Part shown: piece by piece, positions 12,050-23,311 of the stretch | How positions within the stretch are numbered: the first letter of the stretch is position 1 | Layout: each line of letters begins with the position of its first letter | Assembly: GCA_030035585.1 (NCBI GenBank) | Contig: CM057469.1 | Span: 59,661,501-59,725,500, forward strand | Direction of reading: 5' to 3' | Length of the DNA: 64,000 nt | Source of the DNA: Dugong dugon | Taxonomy: Eukaryota > Chordata > Mammalia > Sirenia > Dugongidae | The notes under the pieces: generated by a model | The model's database searches: none | What the model saw: the letters and a program-made list of their open reading frames with translations, nothing else | Told to the model about the DNA's origin: nothing | Program-made: the position numbers and the translations under genes

Positions 12050-12258
12050 AAAAAAAAATCATTGCTATCAAGTTGATATTGACTCACAGCGACCCTATAT
12101 AGGACAGAGTAGAACTGCCCCATAAGATTTCGAAAGCTGTAATCTTTATGGAAGCAAACTGCCACATCTTTCTTCCATGGAGTGGCTGGTGGGTTTGAAC
12201 TGCCAGCCTTTCAGTTAGCAGCTGAGTGCTTTAACCACTGTGCCACCAGGGATCCTCC
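12050..12258 (-). mobile_element. AfroSINE, full-length form
   Basis: Complete minus-strand copy with the middle segment. It is flanked by target duplications ACATAGAGCATTAAAAAA (12037-12054) and ACATATAGCATTAAAAAA (12260-12277), which differ at one base. Confidence 0.92.
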
Positions 12259-12283
12259 TACATATAGCATTAAAAAAGAAAAA

Positions 12284-12440
12284 AGAAAACCAAACCCTTT
12301 AAGGCAACTCCAACTCATAGCGACCCTATAGGACAAAGTAGAACGGCCCCATAGGGTTTCCAAGGAGCAGCTGGTGGATTTTAACTGGCAACTTTTTGGT
12401 TAGCAGCCAAGCTTGTACCCGCTATGCCACCAGGGCTCCC
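12284..12440 (-). mobile_element. AfroSINE, short form lacking ~45 bp
   Basis: Minus-strand copy. GTTTCCAAGGAGCAGCTGG joins sequence that in full-length copies is separated by the ~45-bp middle segment. Confidence 0.9.
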
Positions 12441-13456
12441 TGTGTATACTAGGCTTTAAGTTTATATATACAGATTGAAAGCGTAAATGGGAAGTGGAAT
12501 AATAAAGTAACATTTTTCACATCATAAAAATTAAAGCAAAATGCTACAAAGGATATTAAATGAATAATTGTCAAATTAGTGAAAAGTGCTAAAATTATGG
12601 AAGGTAGGCAGGATTATCCATATGGGAGTGTGGACATTATTTGAGACAATTGTTTCATTTATCCATAAGATTGTTTAAAACATATTTCATCCTATTACAT
12701 TCTCTTCTACATACTAACTCCTTCTCTTCCCAATTCATGAGAAAGTATTAACACTAAATATTTAAGAATTGCCTGAAACCTTGCGTATCATAGGCACAGA
12801 TAGGTGCTCATGGAGTGTTACAGTAAGGCAATTTTACTTGGAAGTTCTTGTCAGCCCTTAAATCAGAATATAATCTCTAGAGGCCTTAAGGACAAAGAGT
12901 TTAAACAGGTTTTTAAAAAGCTGAGGGGAAAAAGAAGACTCTCTCACATACATACACACACGCACAGTGATTTCTTTTGACCTTAAAAAAATCTTTGGAG
13001 GTTGCATAATGAAGTCTATTATAAAATGAACAGCAGTTAAAAGGGCAGTTATGATCCCAAGTGACTTCTTTTGTAAAGGGGATTCTGTAGTTTGTCCTGT
13101 ATTAATTACCCTTTGATTTGCTTGCTACCTAGAAGATGTGCAATTTATTCTGTAGAATTTCTTTGCTTGAAATTGAACTTTTTTTTTTTTTTTTTTTTTT
13201 TACTTTTTTTATTTGGACATCAAATACATTGGAGTTAAAATAAAACTGGTACAAAAGGAAAAAATTGGTTTGCAAAGAGTGTTAACAGAATAAGCTTCTA
13301 ACTATCATATTTAACCAGATATCTGATCAGCTAGTTAAACGTAAACCTTTGTGTGAGACTCCTACCTACTAGATTTAAAGTTAATGGAATTACGTTTTCT
13401 GTACTCAGACATGGAGTCATCTACCCTCTAATGATGCTGTTTTGTTCTTAGTGGGT
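12441..13456. other. unclassified DNA with T-tract
   Basis: Contains a short CA-rich patch (12947-12966) and a ~23-base T-run (13179-13201). Otherwise nothing recognised. Confidence 0.5.
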
Positions 13457-13490
13457 GTTTTTTTTTTTTTGTTTGTTTGTTTGTTTTTTT
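13457..13490. repeat. T / (GTTT)n simple repeat
   Basis: A T-run followed by GTTT units. Confidence 0.85.
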
Positions 13491-14371
13491 CTGGGTTCCT
13501 GAGAAAATAGAGCTTAAGGCTTAGTTTTTATGCATTACTGTGAGATGTAATCTCACACTAGGAGAAAGTGAAAAAGGAAAAGAAACCGAGAAACCAGAAA
13601 GCAAATACAAAATGATAGGTTTCTGTTCTGTCAATTGTAGCTGGCTCTGGGCTATAACTGATAATCAGCATCTCCTTCTCCTACCACCTATTCTAGTATC
13701 CCATTGTCCTTAACCAATAACTTAGCTGGTTTGGGTTGCTTGTTTGTGGTGGTGACCAGACTTTTATTCATGAGTGGCCTTGCCTTTGTTGGATTGTGGT
13801 TACTATAATTGCCCATTGAGAGAGATCACTGAGCACATATGTACTAAGTCATCGCTTAGTGACCCCAGGAAGTCCTCTGGGTTTCAGACATATTATCCCA
13901 GCCCCATTTTGCAGTAAAAACCCTAGATCCATCTGACAATCTGGAATGAAAATACCATCCATTAACATAACTGCTCTTACTACTGGTCCATTGAGAGGTG
14001 GGGATGGTAGTTGTAGCTTCCAGGTCAGTGTTTTCTTACAGTTCCTCTTGTTAGAAATGTTTACTTCTGGGAACCTGAACCCCTAATCTCGTATAATTTA
14101 AAGTTGTGGGAATGAGAAGCACAAACAGTGAAGAGAGTCTGTATGTGATAAGAGCCTCTTTGATGTTCTGTTCTGAATACTGTTGGACACATAGCGCCAC
14201 ATATTGTCTGCCAGCAGTTCAATGTATATAATGAAATCTTGATGGTGGTGCCCCAAGCCTGCATAGTGATATTCCAAAGTTAGTGTATTATCTGAGTCTT
14301 TAGTAAGCTGTTTCATCATTCTATCAGGCCAGCTGTTTTGGAAAAGATGAGTGTATCTTCTATTATGAACC
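13491..14371 (-). mobile_element. ERVL/MaLR-like internal remnant
   Basis: On the minus strand the phrases GAGATTAGGGGTTCAGGTTCC, GACCTGGAAGCTACAACTACC and a later ATAGGTGGTAGGAG resemble, from memory, the 3' internal part of ancient ERVL-class proviruses (beyond integrase). A 91-codon minus frame (14098-14373) lies in it but matches nothing I can name. There is no intact gene and no clear flanking LTR. This is an old, degenerate insertion, and family placement is tentative. Confidence 0.4.
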
Positions 14372-15285
14372 AATTTCTATACTTTTTAAAAAGTTTTTTA
14401 AAGTTCTTTGTTACTCTGGTTAAAAAGTTTGGGTCAGAGTAATCATAGATGGCCTATCTCTTCACATTTATCTTAGAAACTCACATACAAAGCTCTTGAA
14501 ATGTAAAAACAAACTTCATAATGGGCTTCTCTCTTGGTTTCCTCCTGCTTCTAATTCTTTTAATTCCAATAAAAGGATCATTTTTCAAAGCTAAGCTGTC
14601 ATGATCTTCTTACAAATGGACAGAAAAAAATTGTTGCTTCATCTTTCAAGGTTTTGCTATTCATAAATTATATTCGTAGTTTGGGGACTGGGTTTTAAAA
14701 TTCAGTAAATATATATATATTTTTTTGCCTACTCTGTGTCAGGAAGTCAACTAAAGAACTGGAAGTAATTTGGTATTCTGTTTTTATTCTTGATTTTGTT
14801 ATTCCAAAAAATTATTAATAAGATTTCTATTTCTCACACTTACATTAATTTATATATTACTTCACAACTGATTGCCCCAGCTAGGAATTTGAGTTTAATA
14901 CTTTGATTAAAAAGTATTATTCTTGCAATTATGTTTATTTTAATCAGAATCAAAGCTTTAAATTAGAATTGATGAAGTGGTGTTAGCAATATTTTGGTGG
15001 AGGTATTGAATTTGTCTCTTAGTATAATTAAATAACAAATCAAATGGTTTAAATTTGTTGTAATGCCAACAAGTAAATTCAAATCTTTAGGTTTACATAA
15101 TTTAGAATCTGAGCAGAATCAATCTAAATTAAATTAACACGTATCTTTTTGTGTAATAAATAAGTAATAAAAGGTTTCTAAACCTATGCTTGGTTAAGGA
15201 AATATTGTGATTCTCCAACAATATGTTACTGCATTTTCTTATCTATTATGCAAAGTCTCTATGAATTTAATTTGAAAAACATTAG
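14372..15285. other. unclassified AT-rich DNA
   Basis: No recognised feature. Confidence 0.5.
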
Positions 15286-15290
15286 AGTGT

Positions 15291-15726
15291 TGTGTCTGTT
15301 TCCTGGAGCTGCTGTAACGAATATCACAAACTGGGTGGCTTAGAAGAAGAGAAGTCTATTTTTTCACAATTCTGAAGGCTGGGATCTGAGATTAGGGTGT
15401 GGGTTTTGTTAATTCCTGCTAAGACTTTTGAGGGAGAATCTATTCTATGCCTCTTTCCTAGCTTCTGGTAGCTCCAGCCATGCCTTGTCTTGCAGCTGCA
15501 GCATCACATGATGTCTTTTCTCTGTCTCCCTCTGTTCTTATATCTTCTCCTCTTTTGTAAGAGGATCAGTCATATAGGATTAGGTCCCACAGCACTTCAG
15601 TATGATCTCAAGTTAACCTGACTGATAACACTGTCGATAACCCTATTTCCAAACAGAGTCGTATTCAAGGTACAGGAGTTAAGATTTTAACATATCTTCC
15701 GGAGGAATACAATTCATTTCATAACA
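15291..15726 (-). mobile_element. MLT1-type (ERVL-MaLR) solo LTR
   Basis: Plus-strand reading starts TGTGTCTGTTTCCTGGAGCTG and ends CATTTCATAACA, i.e. the reverse complement of an LTR with TG...CA ends. Internal landmarks are TTCACAATTCTGAAGGCTGG, GCTTCTGGTAGCTCCAGCC and CCTATTTCCAAACAGAGTCG. There are no internal viral genes, so it is a solo LTR left by recombination. Confidence 0.8.
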
Positions 15727-16030
15727 AGTTGTGTCTGCATATTAGCAAACGTAAGGAATATTATGCGTTTATTCCAAGAACTTACATTTTAAATAAGACA
15801 ATAAAAACTGGCTTAAATTTTTGTTGAATTACTTTGGATATTTCTCCTAAGTTTACGAAGTTAGACATAATCAATATTTAATCAAAAAGGAACACTTTGT
15901 ACATCTTTGGGTAGAAGTCTTTATTTGTAACTCTGTATGTGTTAGCCTGTTTGATTTAAAAGACAAATGTCTAAACAATAATTATGAATTTATCTTATTT
16001 TACCCACAATGTAAAGATTTAATATTTGAC
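15727..16030. other. unclassified AT-rich DNA
   Basis: No recognised feature. Confidence 0.45.
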
Positions 16031-17691
16031 AACAACAACATAAGGGTGGAGGTAAGGTATAGGAACAAAATTCTTGTATGTTATTTAAGTTAAGTTGGTA
16101 TCAATGTAAACTAGATTGCTATAAATTTAGGATGTTCAGCGCAATGGCCATGGCAACCACAAAGAAAACAGCTAAGAAATACACACAGAAAGAAAGGAAA
16201 ATGAATCCAAAATGGTTCCTAACAAAATATCATCTACATGCCAAAGAACAGAGTTTTAGAAAAAATGAAGGACAAAAAAAAAAAAACAAAAAAGGCACAA
16301 GACACGAAAAAATGAATAGCAAAATAACAGCAGTAAGTCCTTCCTCTTAGCAATAACCTTAAATGTAAATGATTTAACCCTAAAATCAAAAGGCAAAGGT
16401 TGGCAGATTGAATAAGAAAACATGATTTAACTATATGCTATCTATACCACATCTTCTTTATATCAAAAAACGTGAATAGATTGAAAGTAAAAATTTGGGA
16501 AAAAGTATCTCATGCAGTTACCAAACAGAGACTGGTGGCTATATTAATATAAGACAAAATAGACTGTAAGTTAAAATCTGTTGCAAGGGACAAAGGAGGA
16601 CATTATATAATGATTAAAGGGTCAATTTACTAAGAAAGTATAACAATTATAAACATATATACAACAGAGTCCCAAAGTATATGAAGCAAACCCTGTAAGA
16701 ATTAAAGGGAGAAATAGACAGTTCTATAATATTAGTTGGAGACTTCAATACAGTACTTTCAGTAATAGACAGACTATCTAGAAAGAAGATCAGTAAGGAA
16801 ATAAAGGACCAGCACAATACTATACAACAACTAGGCTTAATAAACATATTAAATAATCCATCCAACAATAGCAGAATACACTTTCTTTTCCAGTACACAT
16901 GGATCATTCTCCATGTTATAGCATACATTAGATCATGAAGCAAGTCTCAATAAACCTAAAAGTAATGAAATCAAGAAAACTGTCTTCTCTGGTCACTACG
17001 GAATAAAAATAGAAATCAGTAACAGAAGGAAAACTACATATTTCAAAAATATGTGGAAATTAAACAACACACTATTAAACAATCAATGGGTCAAAGAAGA
17101 AATCATAAGGACAATAAGGAAATGAAAATGAAGCACAGCATACCAGAATTTATAAGATGTAGGGAAAGTAGTGCTCTGAGGGTAATTTTATAGTTATAAA
17201 AGTATAAAGATTCAAATCAATAACCTAACTTTACACCCTGAAGAACTAGACAAATAGGAGCAAAGTAAGCCCAAAGCTACAAGAAGGAAGAAAATAGTAA
17301 AGATTAGAGTGGAGATAAATGAAATACAGTACAGAAAACCAATAGGGAGAATCAATAAAACCAGAAGTTTTTTTTTTTTTTTTTAATATCAATAAAATAG
17401 ACTAATTTTGGCTAGACAGACAAGGAAAAAAGGAAGAGAGAGAAAGAGAGAAGATACAAATATCTAAAATCAGAAATGAAAGTGAGACCATTACTAATGA
17501 GTCTATAAAATATTTAAAAATGAATTAACAACAATCCTTCTCCAACTCTTCCAAAAAATAGAAGAGGAGGGAACGCTTCCCAAATTATACTATGAGTCCA
17601 GTGTAACCCCGCTAAAGCAAAAAGGTAGATATAGACCACAAGTAAAGAAAACTACGAACTATATCCCTTATGAATACAAATGAGAAATAAA
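16031..17691 (+). mobile_element. L1 fragment: inter-ORF region and ORF2 5' half, decayed
   Basis: ATGGCAACCACAAAGAAAAC at about 16150 is homologous to the L1 inter-ORF region at 62420. ORF2 sequence follows from about 16310. The endonuclease GDFN motif is encoded at GTTGGAGACTTCAATACAG (about 16735), and the N-terminal part of the RT region reaches 17691. An (A/T)-run sits near 17370-17385. Numerous stops and indels leave no long frame, so this is much older than the L1 at 59240. Confidence 0.8.
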
Positions 17692-17816
17692 AAGGCCCAG
17701 AAGGGGAGTGTGTTGACACATAGAAGGGTTGGCAACCAATGTCACAAAACAATATGTGTATTAATTGTTTAATGAGAAACTGATTTGCTCTGTAAACCTT
17801 CACCTAAAACACCATT
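17692..17816 (+). mobile_element. L1 3'-UTR end
   Basis: GTTGACACATAGAAGGGTTGG ... CCAATGTCACAAAACAATATG ... TAATGAGAAACTGATTTG, directly after truncated ORF2 sequence and before a TA tract. It is homologous to 3010-3160. An internal deletion of most of ORF2 must have joined the two parts. Confidence 0.65.
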
Positions 17817-17837
17817 TTATATATATATATGTATATC

Positions 17838-17884
<47 letters not shown>
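17817..17884. repeat. (TA)n microsatellite
   Basis: About 30 TA units, with GTATATCTAC interrupting near 17831-17840. It may have grown from the L1 A-rich tail. Confidence 0.95.
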
Positions 17885-17888
<4 letters not shown>

Positions 17889-18270
17889 AAACTATAAATA
17901 GATCTCTTAAAACTCAGGGGTAAAGCTTTAGGACCTTGTTTTTGAAAATCAAGTCTTAGATATGATACCAAAAACATGAGGAACCAATGGAAAAATAGAT
18001 AAATTAAACATCAAAATTAAAAACTTTTGTGTATCAATAACTTTATCAAGACAGTGAGAGACAACCTATAGAAAGGAATAAAATATTTGGAAAACATATA
18101 TCTAAAAAGAGTTTATTATTCAGGATATATTAAAAAACTCTAAAAATGAAACAACAGAAAGACAAACAACCCACTTAAAAAATGAGCGAAGGACATAAAT
18201 AGACATTTCTTCAAAGAATATCTGCAAATCTCAATAAGCGTATGTAAAAATGTCCAACGTTATTAGTCAT

Positions 18271-18459
18271 TGTTGTTGTTGCTGTGTGACGTCAAGATGA
18301 TTCTGATTCACAGTGACCTTATAGGACAGAAAAGAGCTGCCTCATAGGGTTTCCTAGGCTATAAATTTTTACAGGAGCAGATTGACAGGTCCTTTCTACC
18401 ACTGAGCCACTGGTGGGTTTGAACTGAGCCACTGGTGGGGATGAGGGCTTTGGTTAGCA
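18271..18459 (-). mobile_element. AfroSINE with RTE-type tail, inside L1
   Basis: Minus strand. It starts TGTTGTTGTTGCTG (an AAC-rich tail when read forward) and continues through CATAGGGTTTCCTAGGCT to the head. A ~20-base internal tandem duplication (ACTGAGCCACTGGTGGG twice, near 18400-18440) is unusual. Confidence 0.8.
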
Positions 18460-18511
18460 AAAACTAAACCCATTGCCACAAAGTCTATTCCAACTCATAG
18501 TGACACTATAG
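18460..18511 (-). mobile_element. AfroSINE 3'-end fragment
   Basis: AAAACTAAACCCATTGCC ... CCAACTCATAGTGACACTATAG, abutting the previous SINE. It is a second, head-less copy. Confidence 0.7.
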
Positions 18512-19270
18512 TGATGAAAATCAAAACCACAGTGAAATACCATTTCACACTCACTAGAATGGCTATTATAAGAAATAACAGCAACCACAAAAAATACTGA
18601 TAATAACAAGTGTTCGTTCGGATGTGGAGAAATGAGAACTCTCCTGCATTGCTGGTGAGAATATAAAATGGTACATCCACTGTGGAAAATAGTTTGGTTG
18701 TTTCATAAAAACTTAAACAGAGAATTACTGTATTACCCAGCAATTCCACATCTAGGTATATACCCAGAAGACTTTAAACCAGGAACTCAAACAGATACTT
18801 GTACGCTAATGTTCATTGCAGCATTATTTACCAAAACATGAAAACAATCCAAGTGTCCATCAAAGAATGAATAAGCAAAATGTGGCATATATACATAAAA
18901 TGGAATATTAAGTCATAAAGAGAAATGAAGTTCTAGTGCATGCTACCACATAGATGAACCTTGAAAACATTATACTAAGTAAAATGTCTGATGCAAAAGG
19001 AAAAATATTATATGATCCCACTTATATAAAATAACTATAACAGGCAAATGGATAGAGACAATTTTTTTTAGTTGTTACCAGGAGATGGGGATAGGGGAAA
19101 ATGGGGATTTATTGTTTAACAAGTCTTGTGTTTCTGCTTGGGGTACTGAAAAGCTTTTGGAAGTAGATAATGGTGATGGTAGCAGAACACGGTGAATGCA
19201 GTTAATGCCACTGAGATGTACACTTAAAAATGGTAAAATAACTTTTTTTGGTATTTACACTTTACCATAA

Positions 19271-19955
19271 AAAAACTGCTCATCTGAACCTATATATTAT
19301 TGAAGCATTGTTACAATTATGAGAGGGAATACAAGTTGCCCTAATATAGTGGTAATGTAACTAGAACTAAAGAATTTTTATCTTTATTAATTGTATAGCC
19401 ACACAATTAATAAGGACTTAGGTAAAACTGTGTTGGCAGGAACACCTTAACTATGTGCAGTAAATCAATTGTATTGATTTCAATTGTGTCTGATTCCTGC
19501 CTTGGGATTAACTATTCAGAGATAGGGCCCAAATTAATCATTAAATATGAATGCTTGGCTCCTTGCTTAAATCCATTTCTCACGTTATTCCCATTGTACA
19601 ATTATGGACTCCACGGATTCTTTAGAAAAATTTGTTCCTTATTCATTCTTATTGAACACAAAAAACAGATATCTTAAGGCCATGCCAGCCAAATGTAATC
19701 AAGGTATACATCAAATAATTGGGGTCAGAGTATAATACCCTATAGCATTTCCCTTCCCCACATATGTCTAAAGTACATGAATCAGTACAGGACGTAACTG
19801 GGGAAGTTTAGGGCAAATGTACTTTTTTTTCCATTATTTGAAAGATATTCTGTTGTGGACACATCAGAATCAATTTTGTCATACGCCACTGGTAGATATT
19901 AGAAGCAGCCTGTGGTTAGAGTTATAATTCTCAACAATCTCTGCCAGATATTAAT
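19271..19955. other. unclassified DNA
   Basis: No recognised feature; a 74-codon ORF at 19453-19677 has no recognisable domain. Confidence 0.5.
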
Positions 19956-20341
19956 TGTTACAGATTGAATTGTGTCCCCCAAAAAAACTATGTTGAAGTC
20001 CTAACTCCTGTATGTGAATGTGACCTTGTATGGAAATAGGATTTTACTTTTTTACGTTAATGAGGCCATACTAGAGTAGAGTGGGTCCTAAACCTAATCT
20101 GGTGTCTTATAAAAGGAGCAAAACACACAGACCCACACACAGGGAGAAGATGCTACGTGAATCTACAAACCCAGGAACACCAAGGGTTGCTACCACTAGT
20201 AGAAGCTAAAAAAGATAAAGAAGGACCTTCCTCTAGAATTTAGACTTCTAGCCTCCTTAACAGTGAGAAAATAAATTTCTGTTCTTTAAAGCCACCCACT
20301 TTGTGGTATTTTATTATGGCAGCACTAGCAAACTAAGATAC
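19956..20341 (+). mobile_element. MLT1-type (ERVL-MaLR) solo LTR
   Basis: Begins TGTTACAGATTGAATTGTGTCCCCC, as MLT1 LTRs do. It contains GGTGTCTTATAAAAGGAGC (a TATA-like promoter region) and AATAAATTTCTGTTCTTTAAAGCC (polyadenylation region), and ends CAGCACTAGCAAACTAAG. No internal genes. Confidence 0.85.
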
Positions 20342-20546
20342 TCATGAATGAAAGTATCAGACAAAATACTTCCACCACTTATTAAACATACATTTATTTG
20401 TTAGCAAGCTGGAATAAAATATTACATATATTCTGTTTTGGAGGTTTGATTTAAAAAAAAAAAAACTAAACAAAAAAATACTGTCTTTTTAGGTGTGCTG
20501 ATCAAAACTTACTTATGTGGTTCATCCTAAGAAGAGTAAAAATATT

Positions 20547-21117
20547 TGTCTTAGGCTGGGTTCTCTAGAGAAGCAAAACCCGTAAAGCATATAAATATCT
20601 ATACAGAGAGATTTATATCAAGGAAATGGCTCATGCAGTTGTAGAGGCTGGAATGTCCCAAGCTCGTGGATCAAGATAGAGGCTTCTCTTTATTCACTTA
20701 GCCACAGGGGCTGGCGAACACAAGAACGGCAGGTCAGACAGCAGTGCTCTTGCTCACAGTCTGCCAAGACCGATGAATCCCAAGATCAGCAGGCAAGACC
20801 ACAGGTAAGCTGCTAGCTCAAGTGCCAAGAACCAGAGGTTGGAGGAACAGGAGCCAGCTACAGGATCCAGAGCAAGCAAAAGTCCAAGAGCCTTCCAAGA
20901 GAGTCCAGTTACATTCAATGCAGGCCACATCCCCAAGGAAACTCCCTTTCAACTGATTGGGTACTCACAACAGATCCCATCATGGAGGTGATCACATTAT
21001 ATCAAATCTCATTATGGAAGTGATCACATCATCATACGACTGCCAAACTACATCATAACTGCTAAACCACTGAGAATCATGGCCCAGTCAAGTTGACACA
21101 CAATCTTAATGATCACA
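20547..21117 (-). mobile_element. ERVL-class solo LTR, 571 bp
   Basis: The plus-strand reading starts TGTCTTAGGCTGGGTTCTC and ends AATGATCACA, giving TG...CA termini. Internal landmarks are GAAATGGCTCATGCAGTTG and ATGGCCCAGTCAAGTTGAC. The flanks ATATT (20542-20546) and GTATT (21118-21122) are a 4/5-matching target duplication, supporting an exact solo LTR. The minus-strand 60-codon ORF inside is not a gene. Confidence 0.75.
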
Positions 21118-22006
21118 GTATTCTAAAGGCAGAATACTCTTATCCTTAGGTCCAATATCAGGCCACCACAATACTTAGACCCAATGGCTGGACACAGATG
21201 AGATGAGGCAGTCCTTCAGATGGCTCAAATGCTGTAATTCCTTCCTTCCGGTGGCATCTTTGGGCTTCAGAACAAACCATTACACCTCCCACTCTTACAC
21301 CTAATGATTTGTCTAAATAAGCAGCAGGACTAAAGTGACACAATTCTGGGCTAACAATTCTGGATTTGCACCTCCATATCTGACTACACAACTCTTTGTG
21401 TTATCAGGAGGGAAAACTTGCACTGTACTCTGTGCGATTAAATATACAACCCCTGGAATATAAAACTGAATGGGGGAAGATCCTCAGAGTCCTTTGTCCA
21501 CGGTGCAAAGAGAGGAAGAACCCATGGAAGTTTTTCATCCTATCCGGACAGCTTTTGAGCCAAGGAAGACCATTTGAGATGGAACTTTTCCTGTTGTACA
21601 CTATCAGTTGTCTGTGAGTAATTAAAATGACTTCACTTTTGCCAACACCATGTAGGTGTCTCGTGTGTATGATTTGATCAGGATAAATGAACATAACATT
21701 CATGGAGTGGTTGACATCACTGGGTGGAACTATCATATCAGTACTCAGGTGGGTACTTGGGATCTGGAGACAGCCTTCAAGGTAATCTGCATGTGCAGTG
21801 CTAGAGAAATAAGTAGTCATCAAGCCTTGGGTTTTATCCCTAAGTTATATAGCTTGCTAGATGCTTAAGTACTCTCATTCAAGGATAACGAAGGTTTGTA
21901 AATATTTTGAACAATTCACGTATCTTAAATACTATTTACCTCAATAGTAGATTCCCTTTTTACAATCTATATTGTAATTTAGCAAGCCACAAATTTAACA
22001 ATTGAA
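21118..22006. other. unclassified DNA between LTR and Tigger-like element
   Basis: Holds the longest unexplained minus-strand ORF of this part (21404-21823, 139 codons) and an overlapping plus ORF of 73 codons. Neither shows a domain I recognise, a splice context or a start context that would support a gene. An old, unclassified repeat is likely. Confidence 0.4.
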
Positions 22007-22008
22007 TA

Positions 22009-22528
22009 TAGGTAGTCCTCAACTCACAGTACTCAGGTTACGACCTCACTTATAAACTGTCCATTTTTTTGTTTTTTGTTTTGGTATATTTTATGCTTAG
22101 TAATATGTGTTACATACAGTGTTGTAGTGAATAATTTGCTGAGTTATTCTCAGATGTTCACTCACAGATGTTCAATTTTATGATTTACTGCTCGAAACAC
22201 TGCCATATGGCAGGCTATGTCTTGGTCTACAATGAAGTCGATGTTGGTGTTGAGAGTTGTAATGGATAGAAAGTTGAGCAATGTTCAACTATAATGACAT
22301 ATGACAACTGAACTGTGCATGCACGTGGCAGCCATTACATTTCTGGCTTCATTTTTATGACACTGATGCCAGCTTCATGGCTGACCAGGCCTATAGCATG
22401 ATCTTATTCAGCATTTCATACCATAAGAAGCATCAGTTGTTAATTTGAAATGAGGTATTTGACTTATATCAGAACTCTTACAATGGAGTCGTCAGAGCAG
22501 AACCCTGTTGTAAGCTGGGGGCTACCTG
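22009..22528. mobile_element. Tigger-like (pogo/Tc1-mariner) non-autonomous element
   Basis: The ends TAGGTAGTCCTCAACTCAC (left) and the reverse complement of GCTGGGGGCTACCTG (right) form imperfect inverted repeats of the CAGGTAGTCC type. TA dinucleotides flank it at 22007-22008 and 22529-22530, the target duplication of this superfamily. The ~520-bp body has no transposase frame. Confidence 0.7.
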
Positions 22529-22530
22529 TA

Positions 22531-22869
22531 CTCATACATTATTCTTATTAGCAAAGCTTCTCTAATGATGATTAAAAAAAAAAAAAAAAGCACATGACTA
22601 GCCACCTCTGAAGCATGGACTTTTTGCTTAGAATGCTGATGGACATCCCCTGAATGCAACCTTAGCTAATACATACATGGTGGAACATAGCACATATATA
22701 ACAGGCAAATATCTTTGTAACTGAGTATTTGATCACGTATCATTCACTCAGAACAAAGCACAAAAGGGAGACTATTTGTCTTCCTTTCTTCTAAATTACA
22801 TGAGGAAAAACAGCCATGGAGAATGTCCATTCAATATTAGTAGGCAGACTTCAAACACAGGATTGAATA
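22531..22869. other. unclassified DNA with A-run
   Basis: An A-run near 22575-22589 suggests a retroposon tail, but I cannot identify the body. Confidence 0.45.
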
Positions 22870-23011
22870 GTGATCAACTGCTAACCACCAGCACCTCCGT
22901 GGGAGAAAGATATGGCAGTCTGCTTCCATAGAGATTCACAGTCTTGAAAACCCTATGGGGTTACTGTGAGTTGGAACTGAATCAATGGCAGTGGATTTGG
23001 TTTTGGTTTGG
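22870..23011 (+). mobile_element. AfroSINE, 5'-truncated, joined to RTE
   Basis: Starts in the box B/middle region (CACCTCCGTGGGAGAAAG). It keeps the middle segment and ends in GGATTTGGTTTTGGTTTGG, immediately followed by RTE sequence in the same orientation. Confidence 0.85.
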
Positions 23012-23311
23012 ATATATGCTGGAGGAATTACAGCCAGCATGGTCATCAGAAGGGAGGATGAAGACTTTCTCTCTTTTACTTTGGACAAGTCATCAAGATG
23101 GACCAATCACTAGAGAAGGACATCATGCTTTGTAAAGTAAAGGATCAGTGTAAATTAGGTAAGCCTTCAATAAGATGGATTGACACAGTGGCTGCAACAA
23201 TAGGTTCAAACATAACAAAAATTGTGAAGATAGGGACTGGGCAATGTTTCATTCATACATACATGGGGTCACTATGAGTTGTAGCCAACTTGATGGCATC
23301 TAACAAAAACA
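23012..23311 (+). mobile_element. RTE LINE 3' end, copy F
   Basis: Encodes the last part of the RTE protein (ACTTTGGACAAGTCATCA ... GAAGGACATCATGC ... AGATGGATTGACACAGTGGC) and the 3' terminus TGATGGCATCTAACAAAAACA. It is truncated at its 5' side, and stops are present. Confidence 0.85.

Larger units (their letters stand above)
17885..19270 (+). mobile_element. Old L1 (L1M-type) 3' end, interrupted by SINEs
   Basis: Encodes the end of ORF2 and the 3' UTR. Landmarks are AACTTTTGTGTATCAATAAC, AAAATCAAAACCACAGTGAAATACC, GAATGGCTATTATAAG, CCAGCAATTCCACATCTAGG and GTATATACCCAGAAGA, ending with TGTACACTTAAAAATGG. A SINE insertion at 18271-18511 splits it. All frames are broken. Confidence 0.85.

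Noticed and set aside
14098..14373. 91-codon minus ORF as a gene
   Set aside because: Falls in a degenerate ERVL-like block with no recognisable domain.
16078..16350. 90-codon Lys-rich ORF
   Set aside because: Reads through the A-rich inter-ORF region of an old L1; no ORF1 or ORF2 domain in it.
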